Source: Pseudobdellovibrionaceae bacterium (lineage in GTDB: Bacteria; Bdellovibrionota; Bdellovibrionia; Bdellovibrionales; UBA1609). From it: a DNA stretch of 63,317 nt. Under the pieces are notes generated by a model, which saw only the letters and a list, made by a program, of their open reading frames with translations, did no database searches and had not been told where the DNA came from. Location of the stretch: contig JABJQG010000043.1 in the NCBI GenBank assembly GCA_018663505.1, forward strand, positions 1 to 63,317. Direction: 5' to 3'. Positions 26,538-34,078 of this stretch are shown here, one piece after another (position 1 is the first letter of the stretch; every line of letters starts with the position of its first letter). The position numbers and the translations under genes were made by a program.

Positions 26538-27734
26538 ATGAAAAAGAAACACTTATATATGCTGATGGTAGTAGTTCTTTTTGGTGCGTTTATTGAGTTT
26601 GGAAAACATTTTACTAAAAATGCGAGTTATTTAACCTGGCCAACTAAGGTTGTGGAGTTTGAGTTTAAATCTGAGAAAAGAACTTCAGCTGAGTTTACGG
26701 ATGATAATGAGTTTAAGCAAATAGTTAAAAACAGATCTAAAAAATCTAGGTTTCAAAGAAAATCTCGTTTCAAGTCTGCTAGAACTCAATCTATAAGAGG
26801 AAACGGATCCCCCAATATAAATAAAAAACTTAAGAAAGACCAAAGAGTTAAAACAAAAAAAGCTAAGGATGCTAAAGCCAAGAAGGCAGCCAAAGACGCT
26901 AAAGCGAAAAAGGCAGCTCAAGATAAAAAGAAAAAAGATGCCAAAGGTAAAAAAGTATCTGTAACTAAAACAGATAATAGCCCTGTGGTGGAAGAGTTAC
27001 CAGTTGATGATGTGCAGGAAGACAATAATGTGACTTCAAACAATCCATTTTCGTTTGAAAACAATGGGGCTGTTTCCAGTAATAATGACAAAGCTAAACA
27101 AGAAGAAGAATCCATTGATTTAGGGCCATGGAGAGAGCGATTGTTAAATGGAACAAACTACAAAGCTATGCAGGAGTTTATGACTCTTTACCAAAATGGG
27201 GGAGTTAACTCTCAAGGTTTTTATACAATTGTATATGAAATGTTAGACATAAATAATGCAGAGACGAGAGAGTTAGCTATAAAAGCAGTGGCCTCGCTAA
27301 CAGAACTTGAGAGCTACAAGGCATTAATATTTGTAATGGAGCAGGATAAATTCTCTACTGATCAGGCTAAGAAGGCAGAAAGCTCTTTAGTGGCAATGGC
27401 TATGCCGGCCAACTTATTTTTGTTTAAGACTGTTTTGCTTAGTGAGACAAGTTCAAATTTAGCTTTAGTAATGGCCGTAAATCTTATTGAAAAAGCAGCA
27501 AAGCTCACCGAGAGCATGATTAGTACTACTAGCCAGGATCAAGGAAGCGCAGATGTTGCAACTTTATCTATTGAAAGGGCTATGGAGAGGTATGAACTGG
27601 TTTTACAAGCTTTAAATACATCTGTTGTGAATATTGAGAGTCAAGAGGTTGTTAATCTTATTGAACAGGCTGTGGCCTCAATTGAGAGATTAACCCAAAA
27701 CTCTGCTTTTAGAGTTCCAGCCACTATTGAGTAA
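26538..27734 (+). CDS. Secreted Lys/Ala-rich orphan protein with helical C-terminal domain
   Basis: The N-terminus is a signal anchor (YMLMVVVLFGAFIEFGKHF). Residues ~60-145 are extremely basic, with KAKDAKAKKAAKDAKAKKAA-type repeats. Residues ~170-398 are helical and resemble HEAT/ARM-type repeats (ETRELAIKAVASLTELESYK, SSNLALVMAVNLIEKAAKLT). GGGAGATAATT precedes ATG 26538. The basic linker could bind nucleic acid or anionic polymers such as peptidoglycan. No family is recognised. It is divergent from the GTPase. Confidence 0.75.
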   Translation: MKKKHLYMLMVVVLFGAFIEFGKHFTKNASYLTWPTKVVEFEFKSEKRTSAEFTDDNEFKQIVKNRSKKSRFQRKSRFKSARTQSIRGNGSPNINKKLKKDQRVKTKKAKDAKAKKAAKDAKAKKAAQDKKKKDAKGKKVSVTKTDNSPVVEELPVDDVQEDNNVTSNNPFSFENNGAVSSNNDKAKQEEESIDLGPWRERLLNGTNYKAMQEFMTLYQNGGVNSQGFYTIVYEMLDINNAETRELAIKAVASLTELESYKALIFVMEQDKFSTDQAKKAESSLVAMAMPANLFLFKTVLLSETSSNLALVMAVNLIEKAAKLTESMISTTSQDQGSADVATLSIERAMERYELVLQALNTSVVNIESQEVVNLIEQAVASIERLTQNSAFRVPATIE

Positions 27735-28191
27735 CTGTAAGAGTCTTTAATCGTAAAGGCTCGGTTTAAACAGCACACTCACATACAAAAGTCTGATGAC
27801 TTAAAGTCTTAGTTATAAAAGTCTTAAGACTTTAGAGAGCTTGCGACGCATGTCCAGTATATTACACCAACAAACATCCCGATATCAATACCAAGGTCTA
27901 GTTAACGCGCGACCATGGTCTAGTTGTTCTAGACTGTCCTTCAGTCTTACAGGACCTCGCCGAAAGAGGTGTTGTAAGTATTGCAACTGGTCTTTAAGAC
28001 CTAAAACAAAAGTCGAGTTAATTCTTTGAGTGACTGCGAAGATTAGCATAAAAAATTGATTTTTATTTTTGTCTTAAAAGGTGGTTTCAACATGTTCAAC
28101 CCAGCACACGATGTGTGATTTTCAGACTGAGCCTTGTAGGAAGGACACTGAAACTATTGAAATGGATATCGCAACAACAAAGGAGTCTATT
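27735..28191 (+). promoter_or_regulatory. 457-bp upstream region and long leader of flagellin C
   Basis: No gene is supported here; a 62-codon frame at 27841 has no recognisable content. The region holds a perfect AAAGTCTTAAGACTTT palindrome (~27817-27834) surrounded by repeated AAGTCTT units, three CTAG-centred boxes (GGTCTAG at 27895 and 27917, CTAGAC at 27929), a sigma28-type promoter (27940-27966), and a ~219-base leader. The leader contains the conserved motif 28073-28099 shared, inverted, with flagellin A and several GGA motifs (GTAGGAAGGAC, ATGGATATC, AAAGGAGTC) of the kind bound by CsrA. Confidence 0.6.
27940..27966 (+). promoter_or_regulatory. Sigma28-type promoter of flagellin C
   Basis: TTCAGTCT, 11 bases, GCCGAAAG; 5/8 and 6/8 matches to the flagellar consensus with exact spacing. 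Start of transcription would be near 27973, 219 bases before the ATG. Confidence 0.62.
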
Positions 28192-29025
28192 ATGCCATTA
28201 ACTCTAACCACGAATCTAGCGTCAATTAACGCTCAGAAATCTATGGCCAAAACAGAGAGAAATCTTGATAAAAGTTTTTCACAACTTTCTTCAGGATCAA
28301 GAATTACAAAAGCTGCTGATGATGCCGCAGGGTTATCTATCAGTGAAGGCTTACAATCTACAATCAGAGGTTATGGACAAGCTCGTCGAAATGCCAATGA
28401 TGCTATCTCTATGATTCAAGTATCAGAGGGTGGGTTAGGTGAAGTCAGTAATATTTTAACACGTCTAAGAGAGTTAGGTGTGCAAGCCGCTTCAGACACC
28501 GTAGGGCAAGACGAAAGAGGCTTTATAGATAAAGAAGTTCAACAACTAAAAAATGAGGTACAGCGTATTGCTGAATCCACAAGATACGGAAATACAAAGT
28601 TATTAGATGGTTCAGGAGAAGAATTTTCTTTTCAAGTAGACATCAATAATGATGATTTTCAAGATAGAATTGGCTTTGATGCTTCGGCTCAAGAGGCCAC
28701 GCTCAGTGCATTAGGTATAGATGGTTTTGATTTTTCAGATAAGACAAACGCAAGAGAGTCTTTGGAAGTTCTAGAAGGAGCTCAGAAAAATGTAAACGGT
28801 CATCGTGCCACACTTGGTGCCTTGCAAAACAGACTTATATCAACAACAGAGAACTTAGGTAGCGCAATAGAAAACTTTTCTGCAGCGAACTCACGAATTC
28901 GTGACACAGATGTAGCACAAGCTTCTGCTGAACTTGCTAGAAATAATATTTTAAAAGCAGCTTCCGTGTCAGTTATGGCACAGGCTAATGCAAGTCCATC
29001 ACAAGCACTTAAATTAATTGGATAA
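28192..29025 (+). CDS. fliC: Flagellin (copy C)
   Basis: A 277-aa flagellin beginning MPLTLTTNLASINAQKSMAK, with GSRITKAADDAAGLSISEGL, MIQVSEGGLGEVSNILTRLR and ELGVQAASDTVGQDERGFID, and a C-terminal NSRIRDTDVAQASAELARNN ending ASPSQALKLIG. The ATG at 28192 has AAAGGAG just upstream; an in-frame GTG at 28081 would add 37 unrelated residues. Unlike copies A and B it is on the plus strand and precedes flaG-fliD-fliS. A weak hairpin (CCCAGAG/CTCTGGG, ~29089-29114) follows. Confidence 0.96.
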   Translation: MPLTLTTNLASINAQKSMAKTERNLDKSFSQLSSGSRITKAADDAAGLSISEGLQSTIRGYGQARRNANDAISMIQVSEGGLGEVSNILTRLRELGVQAASDTVGQDERGFIDKEVQQLKNEVQRIAESTRYGNTKLLDGSGEEFSFQVDINNDDFQDRIGFDASAQEATLSALGIDGFDFSDKTNARESLEVLEGAQKNVNGHRATLGALQNRLISTTENLGSAIENFSAANSRIRDTDVAQASAELARNNILKAASVSVMAQANASPSQALKLIG

Positions 29026-29261
29026 GTATTTTAAAAGTAAACAGGAATTGGCGAGGGGGAGACTCCTTCCTTGCCGGAACCTAACCTACCCAGAGGGTAC
29101 TTTGTTCTCTGGGGTTCTAATAAAAATTGAAAGTTTGTAGTTCGGTGAATTTCAAATAATCAAAATTAATCCGAAAGTTAGTTGCTCATATAAGACTAAA
29201 TGAATAGTAAAAATAAATAAAGGTGAAGGACTAGAAAAAGGCTTGAAAGTTAAAATAGATT

Positions 29262-29288
29262 TAAAGCTTAAATAAACTTTACCGATGC
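29262..29288 (+). promoter_or_regulatory. Sigma28-type promoter of flaG
   Basis: TAAAGCTT, 11 bases, ACCGATGC: 7/8 and 5/8 matches to TAAAGTTT-N11-GCCGATAA. Transcription would begin only about 4-5 bases before the flaG ATG. Confidence 0.7.
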
Positions 29289-29298
29289 AATTGTTAAG

Positions 29299-29679
29299 AT
29301 GAATATAAAAAGCTTAGCTCCACAACCAGTAAGTCTTGATTTCGCTAAAGGCGTAAATAAGCAAAAAGAAGTTAAAACTTCTGATACAGGTGATAGAGAT
29401 GCTGATGGGAAAAGAAACCCAGATGAGAGGCCTCCAAAGCACCAGTTAACAGAGGAGGAACTTCAGTTAGTGTTAAAATCTTTGAGAGCATTACCGGGTA
29501 TAAAAGATAAACATTTAGTTGTTAGTTATACTGAGAAAGATGAACACTATACGTTTTTTATTAAGGATCCTTACGGAGAAATTATAAGAAGATTATCAAC
29601 TGATGAAGCATGGGGTTTATATCTAAGTCATTCTGATTCTGAAGATACCAAGGGGCATTTACTAGATAAAGCTGTCTAG
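29299..29679 (+). CDS. flaG: FlaG-like flagellar protein
   Basis: FlaG proteins influence filament length and stability; the mechanism is poorly known. This 126-aa protein has the FlaG layout: a disordered polar N-terminus and a C-terminal domain with LVVSYTEKDEHYTFFIKDPY followed by GEIIRRLSTDEAW (family pattern: VxxD-x-ETGEVIRQIP). It sits between a flagellin and fliD, its usual place. No ribosome site precedes the ATG, and the sigma28-type promoter ends 10 bases upstream, implying a leaderless mRNA. Confidence 0.8.
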   Translation: MNIKSLAPQPVSLDFAKGVNKQKEVKTSDTGDRDADGKRNPDERPPKHQLTEEELQLVLKSLRALPGIKDKHLVVSYTEKDEHYTFFIKDPYGEIIRRLSTDEAWGLYLSHSDSEDTKGHLLDKAV

Positions 29680-29902
29680 ACCAAGAACCACACTAAGACC
29701 ATAGTCAAACCTAGCAAGTTTTAAAACAGCAAAATATTGACGTTTTTTTGCATGTAAACTGCAAAAAACTGAATAGATTCGACCAACCTTTGAGGAAGGT
29801 CTAATGCCATTTTATTGGCTCATAAAAAACTTGTTTTGTGTGTATAATATAAGAACGGTTTAAGGAATAAACTGATTAAAAACGTAAGTCAGGAGGACGA
29901 CG

Positions 29903-31282
29903 TTGCCCGCAATAAGATTTGGTGGAATGGCTTCAGGGTTACCGCCTAACATTGTTGAACAGCTCATTGAGGCTGAAAAACTTCCCATTAAAAATATGGA
30001 AGTTAAAAGGGAGAAGTCTGAAAGTCGTTTGAAATTAGTTAATGAACTTGATGAAAAAATATCAGCCATGCAAGGGTCAATTGGCACATTGGCATCCACA
30101 CGTGGTTTTAATGATATCAAATTACTAACTGGAGATTCTAATGTAGTGCAAGGCACAGTGGATCCCGCAATAACTCAACCAGGGAGCTGGAATATTGAAG
30201 TTGTTGAGTTAGCACAGAAGGCTGCAGCTATCACAGTGGGATTTCCAGATAAGGATACTACAGAAATTGGAGTTGGGTATTTTCGTTTTGAAACTCCTGA
30301 GGGTGAAAAAGAAGTGTATATTAATGGGGAGAACTCCACATTAGAAGGCGCGGCCAATGCTATTAATAAGGCTCATATAGGTGTCAGAGCCTCTGTATTA
30401 AATGACAGAAAATACCCTGATGCGCCGTTTCGTTTAATGATCTCAGGGGATACCGTGGGTGGAGATAGCCAAGTAAATTACCCAACCCTATATTTTTTAG
30501 ATGGTGATCAGGATTTATATTTTGAAGAAGAACGTGAAGCAAAAAATGGTTTAATAAAAATTGATGGATTCGAATTTGAAGTTGCTGGTAATACAGTGAC
30601 AGATGCTATTCCAGGGGTCACCTTGGAGCTTAAACAAGCTACTCCTGGAAAACAAGTAAATGTGACAGTAAAAGAAGATCAAGAAGTTGTTCATGGTAAA
30701 GTAAAAGAGTTCGTGGATGCTCTTAATGGAGTATTAGGTTTTATTCAAAGCCAAAATAGAATGACTAAGGATACTGATACTACGAAAACACTGGGAGGCG
30801 ATGGTCTATTACGTAGTATAGAAAATAGATTTAGGAGATTAATTCAAAGTTCACAAATGGGTGTTAATGGTCCGATTAAAAGACTGAACCAAATAGGAAT
30901 CGAATTCAACAGAGAAGGCCTCGTGAAATTTGATGAAGAAAAATTTAATGCTACATTAGCTAAAAATCCAGATGATGTTCAACAATTTTTTGCTGGTGAT
31001 GGTTTTAGTGTTGGTTTTGTACCTAGTTTAAAAAATAACATTAAGGTTTTGAAAGACAAAGTTTTTGGCCCTTTGGCAACTCGAAGAAAATCCTTAGAAA
31101 ATAAAATCGATCAAATTGATAGAAGGATTGAGAACAAAGAAAAACAATTAGAGAAAAAGGAAGTATTTTTAAGAAATAAATTCGCTAAGTTAGAAACTAC
31201 AATGTCTAGATTAAAGTCTCAAATGGGACAAGTAGCGTCAATGCCTGGAGCGGGTGGTGGTGGAATGCCTAACTTTGGGTGA
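29903..31282 (+). CDS. fliD: Flagellar filament cap protein FliD
   Basis: FliD caps the growing filament. The N-terminus (AIRFGGMASGLPPNIVEQLI, then EAEKLPIKNMEVKREK) is the family signature GMxSGLDxxxLVxxLM. The C-terminus has the coiled-coil ENKIDQIDRRIENKEKQLEK then the conserved LRNKFAKLETTMSRLKSQMG. At 459 aa it is a standard FliD. The start is TTG at 29903, with CAGGAGG 6 bases upstream. It is followed by fliS. Confidence 0.95.
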   Translation: MPAIRFGGMASGLPPNIVEQLIEAEKLPIKNMEVKREKSESRLKLVNELDEKISAMQGSIGTLASTRGFNDIKLLTGDSNVVQGTVDPAITQPGSWNIEVVELAQKAAAITVGFPDKDTTEIGVGYFRFETPEGEKEVYINGENSTLEGAANAINKAHIGVRASVLNDRKYPDAPFRLMISGDTVGGDSQVNYPTLYFLDGDQDLYFEEEREAKNGLIKIDGFEFEVAGNTVTDAIPGVTLELKQATPGKQVNVTVKEDQEVVHGKVKEFVDALNGVLGFIQSQNRMTKDTDTTKTLGGDGLLRSIENRFRRLIQSSQMGVNGPIKRLNQIGIEFNREGLVKFDEEKFNATLAKNPDDVQQFFAGDGFSVGFVPSLKNNIKVLKDKVFGPLATRRKSLENKIDQIDRRIENKEKQLEKKEVFLRNKFAKLETTMSRLKSQMGQVASMPGAGGGGMPNFG

Positions 31283-31298
31283 GGAAATATTATAATAA

Positions 31299-31326
31299 TG
31301 AAGGCTTAATTAAATAACGCCGATAT
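31299..31326 (+). promoter_or_regulatory. Possible sigma28-type promoter of fliS
   Basis: TGAAGGCT, 12 bases, GCCGATAT. The -10 half is 7/8, the -35 half weaker and the spacer one base longer than ideal. It lies 40 bases before the fliS ATG. Confidence 0.5.
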
Positions 31327-31365
31327 GAATATGAATAAAAAAAATGAGTAAAGGAATAAAAATAT

Positions 31366-31776
31366 ATGAACCGTGGTTATCAAAAGTACAAGTCGGCTAA
31401 TGTGGAAAGTGCATCAAGAGAGAAGTTACTTCTTTTATTATATGAAGGAGCAATTAAGCATATTAAAAAAAGTATGCTAGCTGTTGAGGCTAACAACATA
31501 GCCGAGCGTGGAACAAATATTGGTAGGGCTTATGATATTATTATGGAACTAAATAATACTCTTAACCATGAAGTTGGCGGAGAAATCGCAAAAAATTTAG
31601 AACAACTATATATGTTCATTACTGAGCAACTCACTCAGGCTAATATTGATGGAAGCAAAGAGCCCCTTGAAAATGCTCTTAAGGTAACCACAACATTGTA
31701 TGAAGGTTGGAAAATTGCAATTGAAGATTTAAAAAAGAAAGATAATTCAGCACTTAAGGAACTAAAAATAGGCTAA
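31366..31776 (+). CDS. fliS: Flagellin export chaperone FliS
   Basis: FliS binds the flagellin C-terminus and prevents premature polymerisation. The 136-aa protein has the conserved start GYQKYKSANVESASREKLLL, LLYEGAIKHIKKS, the NIGRAYDIIMELNNTLNHEV helix and LYMFITEQLTQANIDGSKEP, followed by TLYEGWKIAIEDL. All are family marks. The start is preceded by AAGGAATAAAA. It forms an operon with the next small gene. Confidence 0.96.
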   Translation: MNRGYQKYKSANVESASREKLLLLLYEGAIKHIKKSMLAVEANNIAERGTNIGRAYDIIMELNNTLNHEVGGEIAKNLEQLYMFITEQLTQANIDGSKEPLENALKVTTTLYEGWKIAIEDLKKKDNSALKELKIG

Positions 31777-31791
31777 TCTAAGGAGGGATAT

Positions 31792-32229
31792 GTGAATCAA
31801 ATACTAGCGCTACTCAGAGAAAAGAATTCTCTACTGGAGAAATTCTATTCGTTGAATAGAAATGAAATTCAGAATATTACAGATCAAAACTTTTCAAATA
31901 TAGAAAAGTTTTATCAAGATAGGGAAGATATATTAGGTATTATTCGCTTAATTGATAGAAAAATTGATGAATCCAATAATACAGCAGATTCTTTGGAGGA
32001 AGTAGATACCGTCTCTGATGAGATCCGTATTGAAATGCGGGAACTACTTTCCTTTAAAAAAGCTATTGTAGAAAAGATTTTATCTCAAGATCTGGGGATT
32101 TTGTCACAAATTGATGATGAAAAATCTAGAATAATAGTTGAGCTATCAAAAACTGGGACACAGAAAAAAGCCATTGGTTCCTATAAATCTAAAGGCAAGC
32201 GTAACCATAGACTAGACGAAAGTTTTTAG
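31792..32229 (+). CDS. Small coiled-coil protein in the FliT position
   Basis: A 145-aa, highly charged helical protein directly after fliS, where FliT/FlgN-type chaperones are found. It opens MNQILALLREKNSLLEKFYS with NRNEIQNITDQNFSNIEKFY, consistent with heptad helices, and later VEKILSQDLGILSQIDDEKS. Sequence alone does not prove the family; FliT is a guess from position and size. GTG start with AAGGAGGG upstream. A Lys/Arg-rich tail is unusual for FliT. Confidence 0.75.
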   Translation: MNQILALLREKNSLLEKFYSLNRNEIQNITDQNFSNIEKFYQDREDILGIIRLIDRKIDESNNTADSLEEVDTVSDEIRIEMRELLSFKKAIVEKILSQDLGILSQIDDEKSRIIVELSKTGTQKKAIGSYKSKGKRNHRLDESF

Positions 32230-32311
32230 CCAAGAATATGACATGTGAGTTTGTTTCGTCAAAAAGGCCTCTAAAGTTTTCCCTCAAAACAAAACCTTGA
32301 GGCCATGACGT

Positions 32312-32327
32312 TGGCATGACAGTTGCT
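32312..32327 (+). promoter_or_regulatory. Sigma54-type promoter of the glycosylation island
   Basis: TGGCATGACAGTTGCT matches TGGCAC-N5-TTGCA with exact GG-N10-GC spacing (GG at 32313-32314, GC at 32325-32326). It lies 38 bases before the TPR gene start. A stable hairpin (GGCCTC...GAGGCC, ~32269-32303) just upstream may terminate the fliS operon or serve an enhancer-binding protein. Confidence 0.7.
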
Positions 32328-32364
32328 CCACTAATTTAGGTGATTACTTACCTAAGGAGTGGGA

Positions 32365-33438
32365 GTGTCTAATATAGATTTTAGTCCAGAAATTCAATTA
32401 GAAGAAAAAGTGCAAAATGCAGAAGGGGAAATAGATAGATCTGTTTCTCCTATGATAGGTTTGATAGCTCATCCAGAAACTAGCAGGCAAGAAGAGCTTT
32501 TAAAGTTTGATTTAGAATATCAAACAGAAAAACCGAGAGGCAAAAAGGATAGTTTTGTAGAAAACGGTATGTTACTTCTTGATAGTAAGGAATATAAATA
32601 TTCCGAAGTCTTATTTAGAAAGGCATTATTAAAAGACTCAAAAAATTTTGACGCTATTGTAGGTTTAGGTTTGTCCTTTTTAGGGCAGCTAGATTTTGAC
32701 AAAGCCTTAAAATGCTTTAAAGCATCTTTACAGCTTAAACACACAGAGAAAGTATTGTCATATATTGGAGATTGTTATTATACAAAGGCTGAAGATGAGG
32801 TCGCATTACATTACTATGAACAGTCTTTGATAGGACTGCAGTATGATTCTCTAAGGTTGTTTGATATTTATAAAAATATTGGAAATATTTTTGTTAGAAA
32901 AAATGATTATGAAAGTGCTGAAGAGAATTATAATAAAGCTTATACCATAAATCCAGATTCGGATGTTTTAGCTGTCAATTACGGAACATTAGAAATTCAA
33001 AAAGGGAACTTAGATACTGCACAAGAGCGTTTTAAATCAGCTATTCATTTTAACAACAAAAATGATAAAGCATGGCTAGGTTTATCCCTCGTTAATAGGG
33101 AGTTCGGCGATATCGATTTATCATGGGGTAATTTAAATAAGTCCTTAGATTTAAACCCACTGAACCAAGTATCCTTGCAGTTAGCTATGGACTGGGCTTT
33201 TCGAGATGGAAAAATTGATCAAATGGTAGGTCTTTTAGAGAACTACTTAAGTGTAAATGATCAAGATGCAGAGATGAGTTTTTTACAGGCTCAAATTTTA
33301 TATAAAATAGGGCGTTTCGCCCATGCGAAAATAGAAATGCAAAGAGTATTAGCCATAGATCCAATGTTGAACGGGGCCAGTGACCTTATGAGCTTTATTT
33401 GTGAAAGCTTAAATAAAGTGGAAAATCGTAATGATTGA
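32365..33438 (+). CDS. TPR-repeat protein heading a glycosylation-type gene cluster
   Basis: Contains about seven to eight tetratricopeptide repeats from residue ~75 onward (for example KEYKYSEVLFRKALLKDSKN, FDKALKCFKASLQLKHTEKV, NDYESAEENYNKAYTINPDS, GNLDTAQERFKSAIHFNNKN, ending FAHAKIEMQRVLAIDPML). No signal peptide, so cytoplasmic. GTG 32365 is chosen because AAGGAG is ~6 bases upstream (GTG 32359 is alternative). It overlaps the next gene by 8 bases. TPR proteins adjacent to flagellin glycosyltransferases are known to bind flagellin (FlmG of Caulobacter); a similar adaptor role is an inference. Confidence 0.85.
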   Translation: MSNIDFSPEIQLEEKVQNAEGEIDRSVSPMIGLIAHPETSRQEELLKFDLEYQTEKPRGKKDSFVENGMLLLDSKEYKYSEVLFRKALLKDSKNFDAIVGLGLSFLGQLDFDKALKCFKASLQLKHTEKVLSYIGDCYYTKAEDEVALHYYEQSLIGLQYDSLRLFDIYKNIGNIFVRKNDYESAEENYNKAYTINPDSDVLAVNYGTLEIQKGNLDTAQERFKSAIHFNNKNDKAWLGLSLVNREFGDIDLSWGNLNKSLDLNPLNQVSLQLAMDWAFRDGKIDQMVGLLENYLSVNDQDAEMSFLQAQILYKIGRFAHAKIEMQRVLAIDPMLNGASDLMSFICESLNKVENRND

Positions 33439-34078
33439 TATTTTAACAAACAACGAAAATCTTCAGGTTATAAAGTATAATGGACAGCTTATGTGTTCGT
33501 TACGTGACCCAATTAAAGCAGCAGGGACATGGTTAGCTCATTTCGAACAAAGTTATCATGATAATATTGCTGAGTATGATTTAATTTTTGTTGTTGGCTT
33601 AGGTTCCGGATATGAGCTCAAGCAATTCGTAACAAAGTATAAAAACATTAGGGTTATAGTTGTGGATACCAGCCCGATCCTGTTTGATCGCATTAAAAAA
33701 ATTCACCCAATTTTAGATGAAAAGATTGAATTTATGTGTGTAAGTTCAATGAATGAGTTCTTTAACAATCAGCTTATTGCTGAAAATATTTCTAAACTAT
33801 ACGCAGTAGCTAAAATTAATTTTTCTTTACGTCCAGAGAAGTATTTATTTAGTGAGATATATAAGGCTTTTACTGTGAGAACCTCACAAAGCTTCTCTAA
33901 GTATATTGCAAGATATGAAAAATTAGAGAAATTAATAAGCAAAACTAAGTTAAACAACTCATTAAAAGAGAATGAATTGATTAGTGTATTAAATTTGAAT
34001 GAAAGTTTAGATGAACAAAATCTTCGTGGCCAATACAGCATTGAATTACTAAAAGTGTTAAAGGAGCTAGTTGTATAG
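33431..34078 (+). CDS. Maf-N/MptE-like protein, probably flagellin glycosylation accessory
   Basis: A 215-aa protein resembling only the N-terminal part of motility accessory factors (Maf, DUF115 proteins): LIFVVGLGSGYELKQFVTKY then NIRVIVVDTSPILFDRI, which reads as a nucleotide-binding Rossmann start. The remainder is helical and Lys/Asn-rich, without the rest of DUF115. It overlaps the TPR gene by 8 bases and abuts the GT9 gene, so it is translationally coupled to both. Truncated relative to Maf (~600 aa). Confidence 0.65.
   Translation: MIDILTNNENLQVIKYNGQLMCSLRDPIKAAGTWLAHFEQSYHDNIAEYDLIFVVGLGSGYELKQFVTKYKNIRVIVVDTSPILFDRIKKIHPILDEKIEFMCVSSMNEFFNNQLIAENISKLYAVAKINFSLRPEKYLFSEIYKAFTVRTSQSFSKYIARYEKLEKLISKTKLNNSLKENELISVLNLNESLDEQNLRGQYSIELLKVLKELVV

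Noticed and set aside
27841-28029. 62-codon open frame upstream of flagellin C
   Set aside because: It spans the sigma28-type promoter and palindromic boxes and has no ribosome site or recognisable content.
28081-28191. GTG-initiated N-terminal extension of flagellin C
   Set aside because: Flagellin homology begins at 28192, which has an AAAGGAG site; the extension is part of the leader.
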